This document shows, in pieces, positions 17,401-24,899 of a stretch of 64,000 nt of DNA. The translations under genes were made by a program, and so were the position numbers. Origin of the DNA: Bifidobacterium panos. Lineage in GTDB: Bacteria; Actinomycetota; Actinomycetes; Actinomycetales; Bifidobacteriaceae. Position 1 is the stretch's first letter; every line of letters begins with the position of its first letter. Under the pieces are notes generated by a model. It ran no database searches. It saw only the letters and a list, made by a program, of their open reading frames with translations, and was not told the DNA's origin. The stretch spans positions 23,982 through 87,981 of the forward strand of contig NZ_JAAIIJ010000018.1 of the NCBI RefSeq assembly GCF_012932445.1, given 5' to 3'.

Positions 17401-19082
17401 TGGTCATTCTGGTAATACCAGCCCTCCAACGCGTACTGCGTATCATCATGCGCCGGAGTCGCAGGCGCAGAAACCTTACCACCCGCAAACACCGACTTCG
17501 TGGTCGAATCACCACCGGCATCACCCGGATCAAACGTCACCGTAAACCGATCCTCATTCGGATTCGCACCAGTCGCAGCAATAGCACGAGACTCAACAGT
17601 CGTATCCAACAGGTTCTTCGCAAACTGAGTGGCGTAGGAGGTTTGTACGGCACCGTCACTACCCTGCCATCTGCCATTCCAGAGGTTTCCGTCGGAAATG
17701 ACCGTGACATTACCCCACGGAGTCTTGTCAGTGTCGGAACCCGCCTGCAAATCAACACAAAACGCTTGCTCCTCGCCGTCCACCACAGTGCTGAAGACGA
17801 CGTCGCCCTTGTCATACGTGATCGGACTCGCTTGGTACACTTGCCATGTCTCCGGCAGGTTCTCCGTCAGAGCCTTCGCCACCGTCGAGTCTTTCCTGCT
17901 GGTTACAACGCTATGGTCAGGAATCATGGGGGAGGACTCCACCTTGAAGCCGGTGTTTAGCCTCTGCGCAAGCTCCGATCCCGACTCGTTTTCTATGCCG
18001 AAACCCGTGTCCTCGCACTGGATGAAGATACGCCCACCCGAGTCCAGATACAACAGCAAGGCATCAATCTCGTCCTGCGTGTAGTAATGGGCACCGTCCG
18101 GCTTAGACAGGCTCGGCTCGATGTAGATGAAATCGAACTGGTTAACCGTCGAATCGTTCAACGCTTTATCATCGACGAAAGACGTCCTCCCGGCCGAGCT
18201 GCCCTTAACCACGGTAAGGTCACCACCAAGATTATTAAAATAGTTACGGGACGCTTCCCAAGTCGAAACCTGCCGAGCCGTCAAATGCGGATTATCCGCC
18301 GCCCCTGCTGCCCTACCGAATATGCCGTTTGGTGACCAGTACAGGATTTTCGCCTTCGTGTTGCGCACGACGACGCAGTCGTTCGCCACCACCGTCGTCA
18401 GCTTGCCGGTGGCGTCCTCAACCGTGATCTTGCCCTCAGCCACATCCGTGTCAGCGATCGTGTAGAGGCCGCTCGAAATCAGCGAGACCGGGCTCACCAG
18501 CGTGTCCTCGGCGTATGACACGCCGATCGGCTTGTCGGGGCTGGCGTTCAAACGTGCGGACGCTTTCTCCTCGACCACGAGGTTGCGGGCCGTGCCGGCC
18601 GCCGTCTTGTTGTTCGTGATCGACGGGGCGGTCGCGGCGGTCCCGTCATTGAAACCCAAGTCCAGGGTGCCGCCCTCGGCGACATACACCGCACCATCAT
18701 CACCGACGACGTTGTCCCTGATCGCGACCCCGTCCAACACCAGACGGCCGCCCTTCTCGACCTTGAACAACGACGCACCAGAATCGCCACCGGCCAGCGC
18801 GGTCGAACCCGAACCCGTGACCACAAGGGTCTTGCCATTAGGCACCGTCAACGTGCCGTCCGGCACCGTGCCCGCGGACACCGTGTACGTGACCGTATCC
18901 GCAGAACCGGCAAGCGCCGTCTGCGCGTCGGCCCATGAGGTCACCGACGCCGAGGTCGCGGCCCAGGCGCCGGGCACGGCCATCGCCAGCACCACCAGCG
19001 CCGACACCACCGCCGACACCATGGCCGCCAGCCAACGCGGCAACCCGCGCCCCGAGCCGGTTTGAGATGAAAATCTCACCAT
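11484..19082 (-). CDS. Giant repetitive cell-surface protein with LASTG sorting signal
   Basis: This 2532-residue protein has a basic N-terminus and a signal peptide (to about residue 41, ending VPGAWA). A beta-helix-like region (about 60-200) follows. Next is a Rossmann-like segment (about 250-420, with QFDFIYIEPSLSKPDG and LDSGGRIFIQCEDTG). Many InlB B-type/Listeria-Bacteroides repeats come next (about 510-2070, units of 70-75 residues with YTFAGW and YTAKW motifs). Seven tandem 60-62-residue units (WTGEDGKLPIP...YKFDGWYDEDGN) fill about 2070-2497. The end is LASTG (2500-2504), a hydrophobic helix and RRRSH. LAxTG is the class E sortase motif of actinobacteria. It is probably wall-anchored and adhesive; ligand unknown. 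It starts at ATG 19082 and is transcribed alone. Confidence 0.9.
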   Translation of the reverse strand: MVRFSSQTGSGRGLPRWLAAMVSAVVSALVVLAMAVPGAWAATSASVTSWADAQTALAGSADTVTYTVSAGTVPDGTLTVPNGKTLVVTGSGSTALAGGDSGASLFKVEKGGRLVLDGVAIRDNVVGDDGAVYVAEGGTLDLGFNDGTAATAPSITNNKTAAGTARNLVVEEKASARLNASPDKPIGVSYAEDTLVSPVSLISSGLYTIADTDVAEGKITVEDATGKLTTVVANDCVVVRNTKAKILYWSPNGIFGRAAGAADNPHLTARQVSTWEASRNYFNNLGGDLTVVKGSSAGRTSFVDDKALNDSTVNQFDFIYIEPSLSKPDGAHYYTQDEIDALLLYLDSGGRIFIQCEDTGFGIENESGSELAQRLNTGFKVESSPMIPDHSVVTSRKDSTVAKALTENLPETWQVYQASPITYDKGDVVFSTVVDGEEQAFCVDLQAGSDTDKTPWGNVTVISDGNLWNGRWQGSDGAVQTSYATQFAKNLLDTTVESRAIAATGANPNEDRFTVTFDPGDAGGDSTTKSVFAGGKVSAPATPAHDDTQYALEGWYYQNDQGETVKWDFDSDTMPQHDLTLTAKWTTEASYSVAHYRETLEPGVYPTVADETVTTDENNDPLKGTIGDKVTADPEDTSSGEYAGFTAQAVEPQTLTADGKTVVKVYYTRNTNEVSFKVLDADAGKGSLADAVKTNPLSVLTGQALSEAEGYPEGGPTVSEVANTGWKFKGWRQHTDDEEEAAKLPVLSPAEMADVTVTGSRQYDAVFEQLPDVTVVFDYNGGVMDGDGTGAGSARFTGARETKYAVPDKTKLKRTGYTLDDSETWKRTWQSSSAETDVQADGVLAADATFQAVWTANENTVTFDAGEHGKIAAGKVTSYTVSTDQKVGDGVGTDASKTRYSVAGEPVPTADAGYTFVGWTSSEDTADADKKAVYASGDVTGGVKDYVVRGSAADQTVTLTAKYVANEKCTVVFNANGGKLADDQSADESSTVSRTGLKDQTYTKPADPTRTDGYTFAYWTTDGTTEAVPSGKFDTEGTTMYIAKWNPTSNDVKFNVKAADGSLAGGALNEDKTTYVATLSKPTGTALGDVSAYAVTPVAGKKFAGWRSSADNALYQPGEVAGLLSRPGLSFTAEFEELPKVTVTFDYNGGTLAGKDSSEVTGNQGTTQSVPQPTRSGYSLDGWKAVPSSAGDLGKDDKTVTLTTDAVYTAQWKAGNNEVKFYVKDHGTLDKKAHETLNVATGQRMDTSKESYAEPSVDAEAGWKFLYWQSYVTGADGVKKAGASYQPSQIAGVLAEPGLSFEAVYQELGAVTATLNYNGGRNAAGESSVQLSGKENTAYSDADKAKAAEVPTRDGYTFAGWDTDPSGKYENASYIARWTANENTVTFVTDERGTLSGTTQYGKVKTGSAVSGKPDEPKANDGYRFTGWRCDEDGRLYSHDSVDKYVVTGANTGDKFKTVTFTAEYVDLDDVQVYFNYNGGRVGNETSGTLSGQAGKSYTQDQVPTPTRTGYRFAGWDTTPSLKYESVMYTAKWDVVENTVTFDKGEHGAALTGETTYKVNSGDKVSGEPAVTPEDGWTFVGWLCDADQKVYAADGVNGKYVVSGVDGEKAQTVTFTALYEQNSGAKVVFNANGGLVDGKSTVTLTDTAGTKYTTPTDLTREGYELQTPNWLDADGNEPTGTYAEGTTVYTAQWTAKANKVTFERGDNGQISGNLSYDSVATDAKLGEAGVSAPSTTANAGYSFAGWQSDEFGLVASDQLAGLVMPSHDVTMTAVWNPNPTGTVVFLFNGGHDANNESSAQVSGPLNTKYDTPADPTREGWTFDGWDTPVSGTFEQSTLVVTAKWTEARNKLAFVAGDHGSITGTTGYEVATNANLKDAGVTAPTVSVEQGYEFIGWQSDKLGLVTTAQLASLVMPAGDVTFTAQYKPLAPGVVVFAYNGGVDKDGSASKVLTGTIGSKYDVPANPTRTGYTFTGWDRNVSGTFDQSLLQVNATWKANTYKLTYKLDGGSDPKNPTTYTYGVGVASLKNPTREGYTFAGWADQKGNLVSGISASDTGDKTLTAKWTKNASTDGLNPDGGTIPSDWTGADGQLPIPTRPGYKFDGWFDEDGNQVTTLKDAVGKNLTAKWTKIDDAFDPQGGTLPSDWTGEDGDLPTPTRPGYRFDGWYDEQGNRVTTLKDAAGKKLTAHWTKLPTTFDVDGDVTIPDGWTGEDGKLPVPVKPGYKFDGWYDEDGNPVTNAEDAAGKTLHPKWTPVDQAFDTDGGTLPDGWTGEDGKLPIPYKPDYKFDGWYDKDGNQVTSTEEAIGKDLVAKWTALPDGFDADGGTLPSGWTGQDGKLPIPTKPNYKFDGWYDEDGNLITNVEDAIGKKLTAKWTSMADGFDADGGNLPNGWTGEDGKLPLPYKPGYKFDGWYDEQGNLITSVEDAIGKKLHAKWTSVNDAFDANGGTLPTDWTGEDGKLPVPTRDGYTFDGWYDDEGNLVTSVEDAIGKKLHARWSKVNALASTGATGLTAALTALALAGAGLAASALRRRSH

Positions 19083-19272
19083 AAGAAACTCCTAAAATTT
19101 CTTTTTCTTCTACCAAACCCTCCCCCAACACAAAACGACGCTCCCCGCACGCAAAAAACCCGCGCGCGAAGACGCCTTCCCAGTTGGGGGAGGAGGAAAC
19201 CCCAGCACACCGGCCAACCGAACCATCCGGCCGTCCCGGAAGAACGGGGGTCACCAATAGCCTCGAAAACTA

Positions 19273-19281
19273 CCCCCCCCC
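19273..19281 (-). promoter_or_regulatory. Nine-base G/C homopolymer upstream of the surface-protein gene
   Basis: Nine consecutive C on the plus strand (G on the coding strand) lie about 190 bp before the start codon of the giant gene. Such tracts slip during replication, and in other bacteria they tune promoter spacing. No -10/-35 pair was firmly placed next to it, so the regulatory role is inference. Apart from this and the two repeats below, 19083-19997 shows no gene. Confidence 0.4.
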
Positions 19282-19542
19282 AGGACAAAACTGCCCCCGA
19301 AACTTATCCCGGCCAACCTGCTAAACACCGCACGATTCCTCCCGAAAACCCGCGGAATCACAGGGCAAACCACATCACGCAAAACACAACGCCCGCAACA
19401 GACCAAGGGGGAAATCATTCCCCCGAGTCAGCACGCACATCGCCCTGACGGGCAAGATTTCTCGACTCCGCTACCGCTCCGCTCGAAATGACAAAGGACG
19501 GGACGGACCATACCACGACCGAAATAACAAGGAGCCAGCCCT

Positions 19543-19665
19543 GGGCTCCCGCTGGCGGGAGCTGTCGCGCGGATGCGCGACTGAGGGTGGTTGGACCAAA
19601 CACGTGCTTAGTGAGACCACCCCCAGACCTCGCATACGCTCGGCCAGCCCCCGCCAGCGGGGGCC
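19543..19665. repeat. Cloverleaf-forming palindromic repeat, copy 2
   Basis: It begins with the hairpin GGGCTCCCGCTGGCGGGAGC and ends with GCCCCCGCCAGCGGGGGC. Between them lie GTCGCGCGGATGCGCGAC and the pairing segments GAGGGTGGT and ACCACCCCC. It is more diverged than the copies at 11056 and 63875, but the order of arms is the same. Confidence 0.65.
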
Positions 19666-19701
19666 CAAGGCGGAATGAACCGGTTACGCCAGAATGCCCT
19701 A

Positions 19702-19774
19702 GGCGGATGTTGCCGTGTGAGACGTAAGACTTGGCCTACCGGCCCGGAGGGTGTCGAACACGGCAACATCCGCC
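19702..19774. repeat. Long hairpin element, copy B (inverted relative to A)
   Basis: GGCGGATGTTGCCGTGT (19702-19718) pairs perfectly with 19758-19774 around a 39-nt loop that is the exact reverse complement of the loop of copy A. Stem bases differ from A at several positions, always on both arms. Together A and B form an inverted pair about 9.4 kb apart around the surface-protein gene. Confidence 0.85.
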
Positions 19775-19997
19775 GCCAAACACCGGAATCGCAAACACCA
19801 CGCAAACCTGACGGAACAGCGAAACGCACTGAGAACGAAATGGCAATACGCACACTGAGGACGGAAAAACGGGCACTGCGACTCAAGCACGCAGGAAACG
19901 ACTTGCTACGTTGGCGAATGGTGCGGAGAACACAGGGATGGATAGTAGATCCATCTTCAAAACGACCAACTCACCCTATCAGGAAGACTGAAACTCT

Positions 19998-20933
19998 TTA
20001 TTGCGGCAAGCGCAGTGAGCCGTTGGGCAGGATTTCGATCAGGCCGTCGTCGTCAAGTGAGGCGACGCAAGAGGTGAGCTGGGCGCGGTCTTCCCAAAGC
20101 CCTTCGACGCGCTCGCGGCTCAGCGTTTCCCCGGCGGGCAGCTCGCGCAACGCGCCCAACACCAGCCCGCGCACCTGACGGTCGGTGCCCTGGAAACGCT
20201 GACGCGGCCTGGTGCGCCGCTGACCCAACCCAGGGCAACCGGCTCGGAAAAACGCGCACCACTCCGCCAACGGGCATTGCCCGCACAATGGCGATTTCGC
20301 CGTGCATACTAGCGCGCCCAACTCCATTATTGACTGATTCCACGTTACCGAAGGCGCAACCCCGCCCTTCGCCCGCGAAACCCGGCGGCTCGGCAAGTCC
20401 TCGGGCAAGAGCCGCCATGCCATCTCGCGCTCCAGCGGGCTGGCCGAGCCACCCAGCGACTCCTGGCCACAGAATACGCGCGACAGCACCCGCCGAATAT
20501 TCGTGTCGAGCACGGCGACACGCCGCCCGTAGGCGAAGCTTAACACCGCGCTGGCGGTATAGTCACCCACGCCTGGCAACGCAACCAACTCGTCATACGT
20601 GCGCGGCAACTCGTCGTCATAGCGATTGGTTACCACCTGCGCACATTCTTGCAAGCGCAGCGCGCGTCGCGGATAGCCCAGCCGCCCCCACGCGGTGATC
20701 ACCTCGGCTTTGGGCGCGCCGGCGAGCGCACGCGCGTCAGGCCACTTAGCCATCCACGCCGTCCAGTATGGCACCACGCGGCTCATCTGCGTCTGCTGGC
20801 TCATCACTTCGGAGACTAGAATGCCCCACGGCGTGGCGCGCCCGAAACGCCACGGCAAATCGCGCGCGTTCGCCTCCCACCACGCGGCGAGCGCCAAAGC
20901 CACGCCGTCATCCGCTTCACTGTCGTTCATCAT
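19998..20933 (-). CDS. mutY: A/G-specific adenine DNA glycosylase MutY
   Basis: About 311 residues. The helix-hairpin-helix is LPGVGDYTASAVLSFAYG, followed by the catalytic Asp region (VAVLDTNIRRVLSRVF) and the 4Fe-4S cysteines in CTAKSPLCGQCPLAEWC. It removes adenine mispaired with 8-oxoguanine or guanine. The NUDIX-like C-terminal domain of E. coli MutY is absent and replaced by about 70 residues, common in actinobacteria. The start is set at the MMNDSEADD region (ATG 20933, or 20930); a longer ORF to 20993 would run into the divergent gene. It is divergent from the TrmL-like gene. Confidence 0.92.
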   Translation of the reverse strand: MMNDSEADDGVALALAAWWEANARDLPWRFGRATPWGILVSEVMSQQTQMSRVVPYWTAWMAKWPDARALAGAPKAEVITAWGRLGYPRRALRLQECAQVVTNRYDDELPRTYDELVALPGVGDYTASAVLSFAYGRRVAVLDTNIRRVLSRVFCGQESLGGSASPLEREMAWRLLPEDLPSRRVSRAKGGVAPSVTWNQSIMELGALVCTAKSPLCGQCPLAEWCAFFRAGCPGLGQRRTRPRQRFQGTDRQVRGLVLGALRELPAGETLSRERVEGLWEDRAQLTSCVASLDDDGLIEILPNGSLRLPQ

Positions 20934-20950
20934 TCTTATTCTTAGCAGCT

Positions 20951-21640
20951 GTGACGAACGATGTGACCAACCCTGAAGCACACAGCGAAGCAAACCCTGA
21001 GACGAACCCTGAGACGAACCCTGAAGCGCAAGTCGAGAAGATGTTCGAATATGGCTACCGCAAGTCGAACTACGGGCCGGACGAGCTGGTGACGGATGCG
21101 CACGGCAATCCGATTTCGGTGGTGGATGCCATGCTTTCCGCCGAAGAGGCGGCCAAGGCCGAGACTTCCACGCCGCATCTGTGCTATTACTCGCCGCGCA
21201 TCCCCGGCAACACGGGTTCGGCGATTCGCCTGTGCGCGGTGACGGGCACGATTCTGCATTTGGTGGAGCCGCTGGGGTTCAATCTGCGCGACACCAAGCT
21301 GCGCCGCGCCGGGCTTGATTATCACGATATGGCGCATGTGGTGTTGCATCCGAACTTCGAGAATCTGGTGGAATCGATGCCGGATTCGCGCATCATCGCG
21401 TTCACCGCGCACGCGACGAAGCTCTATACGGAAGTGGAATACCGCCCCACCGACATTCTGCTGTTCGGCCCCGAGCCGGGCAATATTCCCGATCCGATGG
21501 ACATTATGGCCGGCCCGCACGTGGCCGAGCAGGTGCGCCTGCCCATGCGCCCGAGCTTGCGTTCGCTGAACCTCACCAACTGCGCCTCCATCGCCATCTA
21601 CGAAGCCTGGCGCCAGTTGCAGTTCCAAGGCGGGAAATAA
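20951..21640 (+). CDS. tRNA (cytidine/uridine-2'-O-)-methyltransferase, TrmL type (SPOUT)
   Basis: The SPOUT core reads LCYYSPRIPGNTGSAIRLCAVTG, LHLVEPLGFNLRDTKLRRAGLDYHD, DILLFGPEPGNIP and LRSLNLTNCASIAIYEAWRQL. The GPE and SLNLTNCAS blocks form the trefoil-knot SAM site. TrmL methylates the 2'-O of wobble base 34 in tRNA-Leu isoacceptors in E. coli. Start choice is open: GTG 20951 gives an N-terminal stretch with tandem NPET/NPEA repeats, while ATG 21041 (MFEYGYRKSNYGPDE) gives a 199-residue form closer to family length. Terminator at 21717-21829. Confidence 0.82.
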   Translation: MTNDVTNPEAHSEANPETNPETNPEAQVEKMFEYGYRKSNYGPDELVTDAHGNPISVVDAMLSAEEAAKAETSTPHLCYYSPRIPGNTGSAIRLCAVTGTILHLVEPLGFNLRDTKLRRAGLDYHDMAHVVLHPNFENLVESMPDSRIIAFTAHATKLYTEVEYRPTDILLFGPEPGNIPDPMDIMAGPHVAEQVRLPMRPSLRSLNLTNCASIAIYEAWRQLQFQGGK

Positions 21641-21716
21641 CCCAGCCGAGCCACCGAGCTCGCCATCAGTGACGAACGGAGCGTAGGGAGAGGGGCTAAT
21701 CTCGCCAAGTTTCACT

Positions 21717-21829
21717 CTATCTCGCTTATCTGTGGCAGGTCGATATGGTAAACCCCGGTTATGGGCCTTGGAATTCCAAGACTCATAACCGGGGTTTTGC
21801 CTGAAGGCTGCCACAGATAAGCGAGATAG
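21717..21829. terminator. Nested bidirectional terminator between convergent genes
   Basis: A perfect 22-bp outer inverted repeat (21717-21738 with 21808-21829, core ATCTCGCTTATCTGTGGC) encloses a 14-bp inner stem AAACCCCGGTTATG (21750-21763 with 21784-21797) that ends in a T-run. It serves the TrmL-like gene (+) and the UPF0210 gene (-). Confidence 0.85.
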
Positions 21830-21858
21830 GCCCGATTAGGCCGACAAATCCGCCTTAA

Positions 21859-23223
21859 TCAGTTCTTGAACGAGTGGATTGGGGCGGGGATGCGGCCGCC
21901 GCGGGTGACGAACGCCTCGCAGCTGGTTTGGTTCACCGGGATGATCGGCGCGTAGCCCATCAGGCCGCCGAAATTGGCCATATCGCCCACGCCCTTGCCT
22001 TCGACGGGGATGATGCGCACGGCGGTGGTCTTCTGGTTGACCATGCCGATGGCCGCCTCGTCGGCGATGATGCCGGAGATCGTGGCCGCACTGGTCTCGC
22101 CCGGAATGGCGATCATGTCGAGGCCCACCGAGCACACGCAGGTCATGGCTTCGAGCTTTTCGATGGTCAGGCACCCGTTGGAGGCGGCGTCAATCATGTT
22201 CTTGTCTTCGGACACCGGGATGAACGCGCCCGAAAGCCCGCCCACATACGAGGACGCCATGATGCCGCCCTTCTTGACCTGATCGTTGAGCATTGCGAGC
22301 GCGGCAGTGGTGCCGGGCGCGCCGACCTGCTCAAGGCCGATCTTCTCCAGCACTTCTCCCACCGAATCGCCGACCGCCGGCGTGGGGGCCAGCGACAGAT
22401 CGATGATGCCGAACGGCACGCCCAGGCGGCGCGAGGCCTCCTGCGCCACCAGTTGGCCGACGCGCGTGATCTTGAACGCGGTGCGCTTGATGGTCTCGCA
22501 CAGGAACTCGAAATCCTTGCCCTTGGCCTCGTCCAGCGCACGCGAGACCACGCCCGGCCCGGACACGCCGACGTTGATCACCGCGTCGCCTTCCGTCACG
22601 CCGTGGAAGCCGCCGGCCATGAAGGGATTGTCGTCCGGGGCGTTGCAGAAGGCCACGAACTTCACGCAGCCATAGGAATCGTTGTCGGCGGTGGCGTGGG
22701 CGATGTCTTTGATGATGTGGCCCAGCAGCTCCACCGAGTTCATGTCGATGCCGGTTTTGGTGGAGCCGACGTTCACCGACGAGCACACGATGTCGGTTTC
22801 GGCGAGCGCCTTCGGCAGGGAGCGAATCAGCATCTCCTCGGCCGGCGTCATGGCCTTGGAGACCAGCGCCGAATAGCCGCCAATCAGATCGACGCCGACC
22901 TCTTTGGCCGCGCGGTCGAGCGAGTGGGCGATCTTGACGAAATCATCGGGGCTCTTGCAGGAGCTGGCGCCCACCAGCGAAATCGGCGTGACGGTGATGC
23001 GCTTGTTGACGATCGGAATGCCATAATCGCGCTCGATGGCCTCGCCTGTGGCGACCAGGTCCCTGGCGGTCGAGACGATCTTGTTGTAAACGTTCTCGCA
23101 CACCTCGTCAACGCCGCCGGCCGCGCAATCCAGCAGGCTGATGCCCATGGTAATGGTGCGCACGTCGAGCTTTTCCTGCTCGATCATCTGGTTGGTCTCG
23201 TGGACCTCCATGATATTCAGCAT
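21859..23223 (-). CDS. UPF0210 / PFL family (DUF711) protein
   Basis: A 454-residue protein of the UPF0210 family, with [26 protein letters not shown] near the start and conserved blocks [31 protein letters not shown] and [19 protein letters not shown]. The fold resembles pyruvate-formate-lyase/glycyl-radical barrels, hence the PFL name, but the biochemical role is unknown. It follows the ACT-domain UPF0237 gene, and the two are paired across many bacteria. Upstream of ATG 23223 the RBS-like GTAAGGAATA occurs twice in tandem. Confidence 0.9.
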   Translation of the reverse strand: MLNIMEVHETNQMIEQEKLDVRTITMGISLLDCAAGGVDEVCENVYNKIVSTARDLVATGEAIERDYGIPIVNKRITVTPISLVGASSCKSPDDFVKIAHSLDRAAKEVGVDLIGGYSALVSKAMTPAEEMLIRSLPKALAETDIVCSSVNVGSTKTGIDMNSVELLGHIIKDIAHATADNDSYGCVKFVAFCNAPDDNPFMAGGFHGVTEGDAVINVGVSGPGVVSRALDEAKGKDFEFLCETIKRTAFKITRVGQLVAQEASRRLGVPFGIIDLSLAPTPAVGDSVGEVLEKIGLEQVGAPGTTAALAMLNDQVKKGGIMASSYVGGLSGAFIPVSEDKNMIDAASNGCLTIEKLEAMTCVCSVGLDMIAIPGETSAATISGIIADEAAIGMVNQKTTAVRIIPVEGKGVGDMANFGGLMGYAPIIPVNQTSCEAFVTRGGRIPAPIHSFKN

Positions 23224-23315
23224 GGTTATTCCTTACGTATTCCTTACGGTTACAAAAGGGCTTTGAGGCCTATTGATTCGTGATTAAAAGTCTTCGACCA
23301 CCACTTTGGGCGGTG

Positions 23316-23348
23316 TTGTCGAACGATTGTCGAACGATTGTCGAACGT
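23316..23348. repeat. Three tandem 11-bp repeats behind the ACT gene
   Basis: TTGTCGAACGA occurs at 23316-23326 and 23327-23337, and as TTGTCGAACGT at 23338-23348. The array ends 5 bp from the stop codon of the ACT-domain gene and sits in the 130-bp gap before the UPF0210 gene. It may be a local expansion of the 3' flank. Confidence 0.8.
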
Positions 23349-23353
23349 TTGCG

Positions 23354-23626
23354 TCACACGCGGTGCATCTTGGTGAAGATTTCCTCGCGCTGGCAGCGAA
23401 TGCGCACGCCGATCTCCTCGCCGAGCTTGTCAAGGTCGGCGACGATGGTGTCGAAACCCTCGTCGGAGGCGGAATAATCGACGATCATCATCATGTTGAA
23501 GAAGCCGTCGATGATGGTCTGCGAAATGTCGAGCACGTTGACATGGTGCGCGGAAAGGTAGGTGCACACGCGCGCAATGATGCCGACGGTGTCCTGTCCG
23601 ACGACGGTGATGATGGCCTTGTTCAT
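23354..23626 (-). CDS. UPF0237 ACT-domain protein
   Basis: A 90-residue protein, one ACT domain: MNKAIITVVGQDTVGIIARVCTYLSAHHVNVLDISQTI. ACT domains bind amino acids or other small ligands and are related to GcvR regulators. The ATG at 23626 has AGGGGAG 6 nt upstream; a longer frame to 23848 has no support. It is co-oriented with the UPF0210 gene 130 bp downstream, so probably co-transcribed. The ligand is unknown. Confidence 0.9.
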   Translation of the reverse strand: MNKAIITVVGQDTVGIIARVCTYLSAHHVNVLDISQTIIDGFFNMMMIVDYSASDEGFDTIVADLDKLGEEIGVRIRCQREEIFTKMHRV

Positions 23627-23774
23627 GAAGCTCCCCTGTTGGTTCGACGTGGGTAGGCACACCCCTTCGGGGCACCGCCACCAAGTATAGGAACAGCACA
23701 CGCCAAGACGTTTGCCGTCAGAGCAAAGTGATGGCAAAATGATATCACTGTTGTTCCCCTTAAGGAGGTGGGCC

Positions 23775-24035
23775 ATGGCTTCGATTACGATTCGCCGGCT
23801 GGATGATGCTGCGCTTGTCCATCTCAAGGAAGCGGCCAAGGCGCACAATCGTTCAACCGAAGCTGAAGCAAGGTCGATTCTTGAGGAATATACGGCCGAG
23901 TTCGTCGCTCATAAGGCGGTCAGCACCGGCGACTTTTTCGAGCAGATACGCAAAGAGCTTGAAGGCGGGCTGAAAGACGACGAGCTGGATATCGCCCCGC
24001 GGCAAGACGGACCACGCCCGGCGGTTCTTTCATGA
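23775..24035 (+). CDS. FitA-like (Arc/RHH) antitoxin
   Basis: An 86-residue protein starting MASITIRRLDDAALVHLKEAAKAHNRSTEAEARSILEE, a ribbon-helix-helix fold of the FitA/Phd-like class; the C-terminal half would wrap and block the toxin. AAGGAGGTG lies just upstream of ATG 23775, which fixes the start. It overlaps the next gene by 4 bp (ATGA). It would autorepress the pair with the toxin. Confidence 0.88.
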   Translation: MASITIRRLDDAALVHLKEAAKAHNRSTEAEARSILEEYTAEFVAHKAVSTGDFFEQIRKELEGGLKDDELDIAPRQDGPRPAVLS

Positions 24036-24472
24036 CGACACCGCGCTATCTTCTGGACACCAACGTTCTGTCCGAAGCGCTCAAAGAGCACGTGAACCCA
24101 AATGTCAACAGCTTTCTGCATGGCCTGAGCCTCAGCAAGACATATATCAGCACCATTTCCGTAACCGAACTGCTGCACGGCGTCGAACGGTTGCCATCCA
24201 GCCACCGTCGACATCAGTTGGAACAAGTGGTTGAGCGGTTGCTCGAACAGTACGAGCGGCAAACGCTTTGCTTTGATTTGCCCGCCAGCTTGCAATGCGC
24301 GGTGATGCTTGCGATTCGGGATGCCAAGGGACGACCCACCAGTTTTCAGGATGCGCAAATCGCCGCCATCGCGAAAGTGAACGGCTGCACCGTCGCCACT
24401 CGAAACATCAAGGATTTCGAGGGTACCGGCGTCGCTCTAGTTAACCCGTGGGACGGCACTTGGCAGCAATGA
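24032..24472 (+). CDS. PIN-domain toxin, VapC/FitB type
   Basis: A 146-residue PIN ribonuclease with acidic residues in LLDTNVLSE (D9), TISVTELLHG (E), SFQDAQIAAIA (D) and TVATRNIKDF (N/D). VapC toxins cleave tRNA or rRNA. It is coupled to the RHH gene upstream. Its last 32 bp overlap the end of the oppositely oriented PIN gene 24441-24899. Confidence 0.88.
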   Translation: MTTPRYLLDTNVLSEALKEHVNPNVNSFLHGLSLSKTYISTISVTELLHGVERLPSSHRRHQLEQVVERLLEQYERQTLCFDLPASLQCAVMLAIRDAKGRPTSFQDAQIAAIAKVNGCTVATRNIKDFEGTGVALVNPWDGTWQQ

Positions 24473-24899
24473 CGCCAGCTCCCCGCAGCAGCTTCAGGCA
24501 CTCCAGAGCGTTCATATGGGCGACGGATGAATGCGCGAACGCCGCGGCATCGCGTGTGACGATCACATCCGCCTGGTTATCCTCGGCGACGACGCGAATC
24601 AACCCGTCTTCAAAATCCGGCTCGTCGGATTGATACGACTGACGCGCGTGCCGCACCAGCAAAGGGCGGATCTCAAACAGATCCAGCAATCTGCCGATGT
24701 CCTGACGCGCTTGGCTCTCCGTCCCATAATGGCGGCGCAATGCATAATAGGCATCGTTCAACGACGAGAGGGCCACCATAAGTTCGATATCGGATCTGCC
24801 CAAGCACACCGACAGCAAATCGATGCATTCGCCATGAAACGGAACCCGCCTGTTATTGCAAAAATCAAGCACGATATTGGTGTCCAACAGCAGCTTCAT
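24441..24899 (-). CDS. PIN-domain toxin of a second module
   Basis: A 152-residue PIN protein starting MKLLLDTNIVLDFCNNR, with acidic positions in SLNDAYYAL, PDFEDGLIRVVAEDNQAD and IVTRDAAAF. It differs from the FitB-like toxin beside it and belongs to the group paired with RelB-like antitoxins. Its start overlaps the antitoxin stop by 4 bp. The 3' end overlaps the convergent toxin gene. Confidence 0.85.
   Translation of the reverse strand: MKLLLDTNIVLDFCNNRRVPFHGECIDLLSVCLGRSDIELMVALSSLNDAYYALRRHYGTESQARQDIGRLLDLFEIRPLLVRHARQSYQSDEPDFEDGLIRVVAEDNQADVIVTRDAAAFAHSSVAHMNALECLKLLRGAGVIAAKCRPTG

Noticed and set aside
13509..17960. A plus-strand open frame of 1483 codons antisense to the surface-protein gene
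   Set aside because: It is Arg/Val/Gly/Leu/His-rich without any recognisable domain or RBS, and arises from the GC-rich repetitive coding strand below it. The minus-strand frame has a signal peptide, repeats and anchor.
21874..23283. A 469-codon plus-strand frame opposite UPF0210
   Set aside because: Composition (Asp/His/Gly/Val/Arg) typical of an antisense shadow; the minus strand encodes a conserved family.
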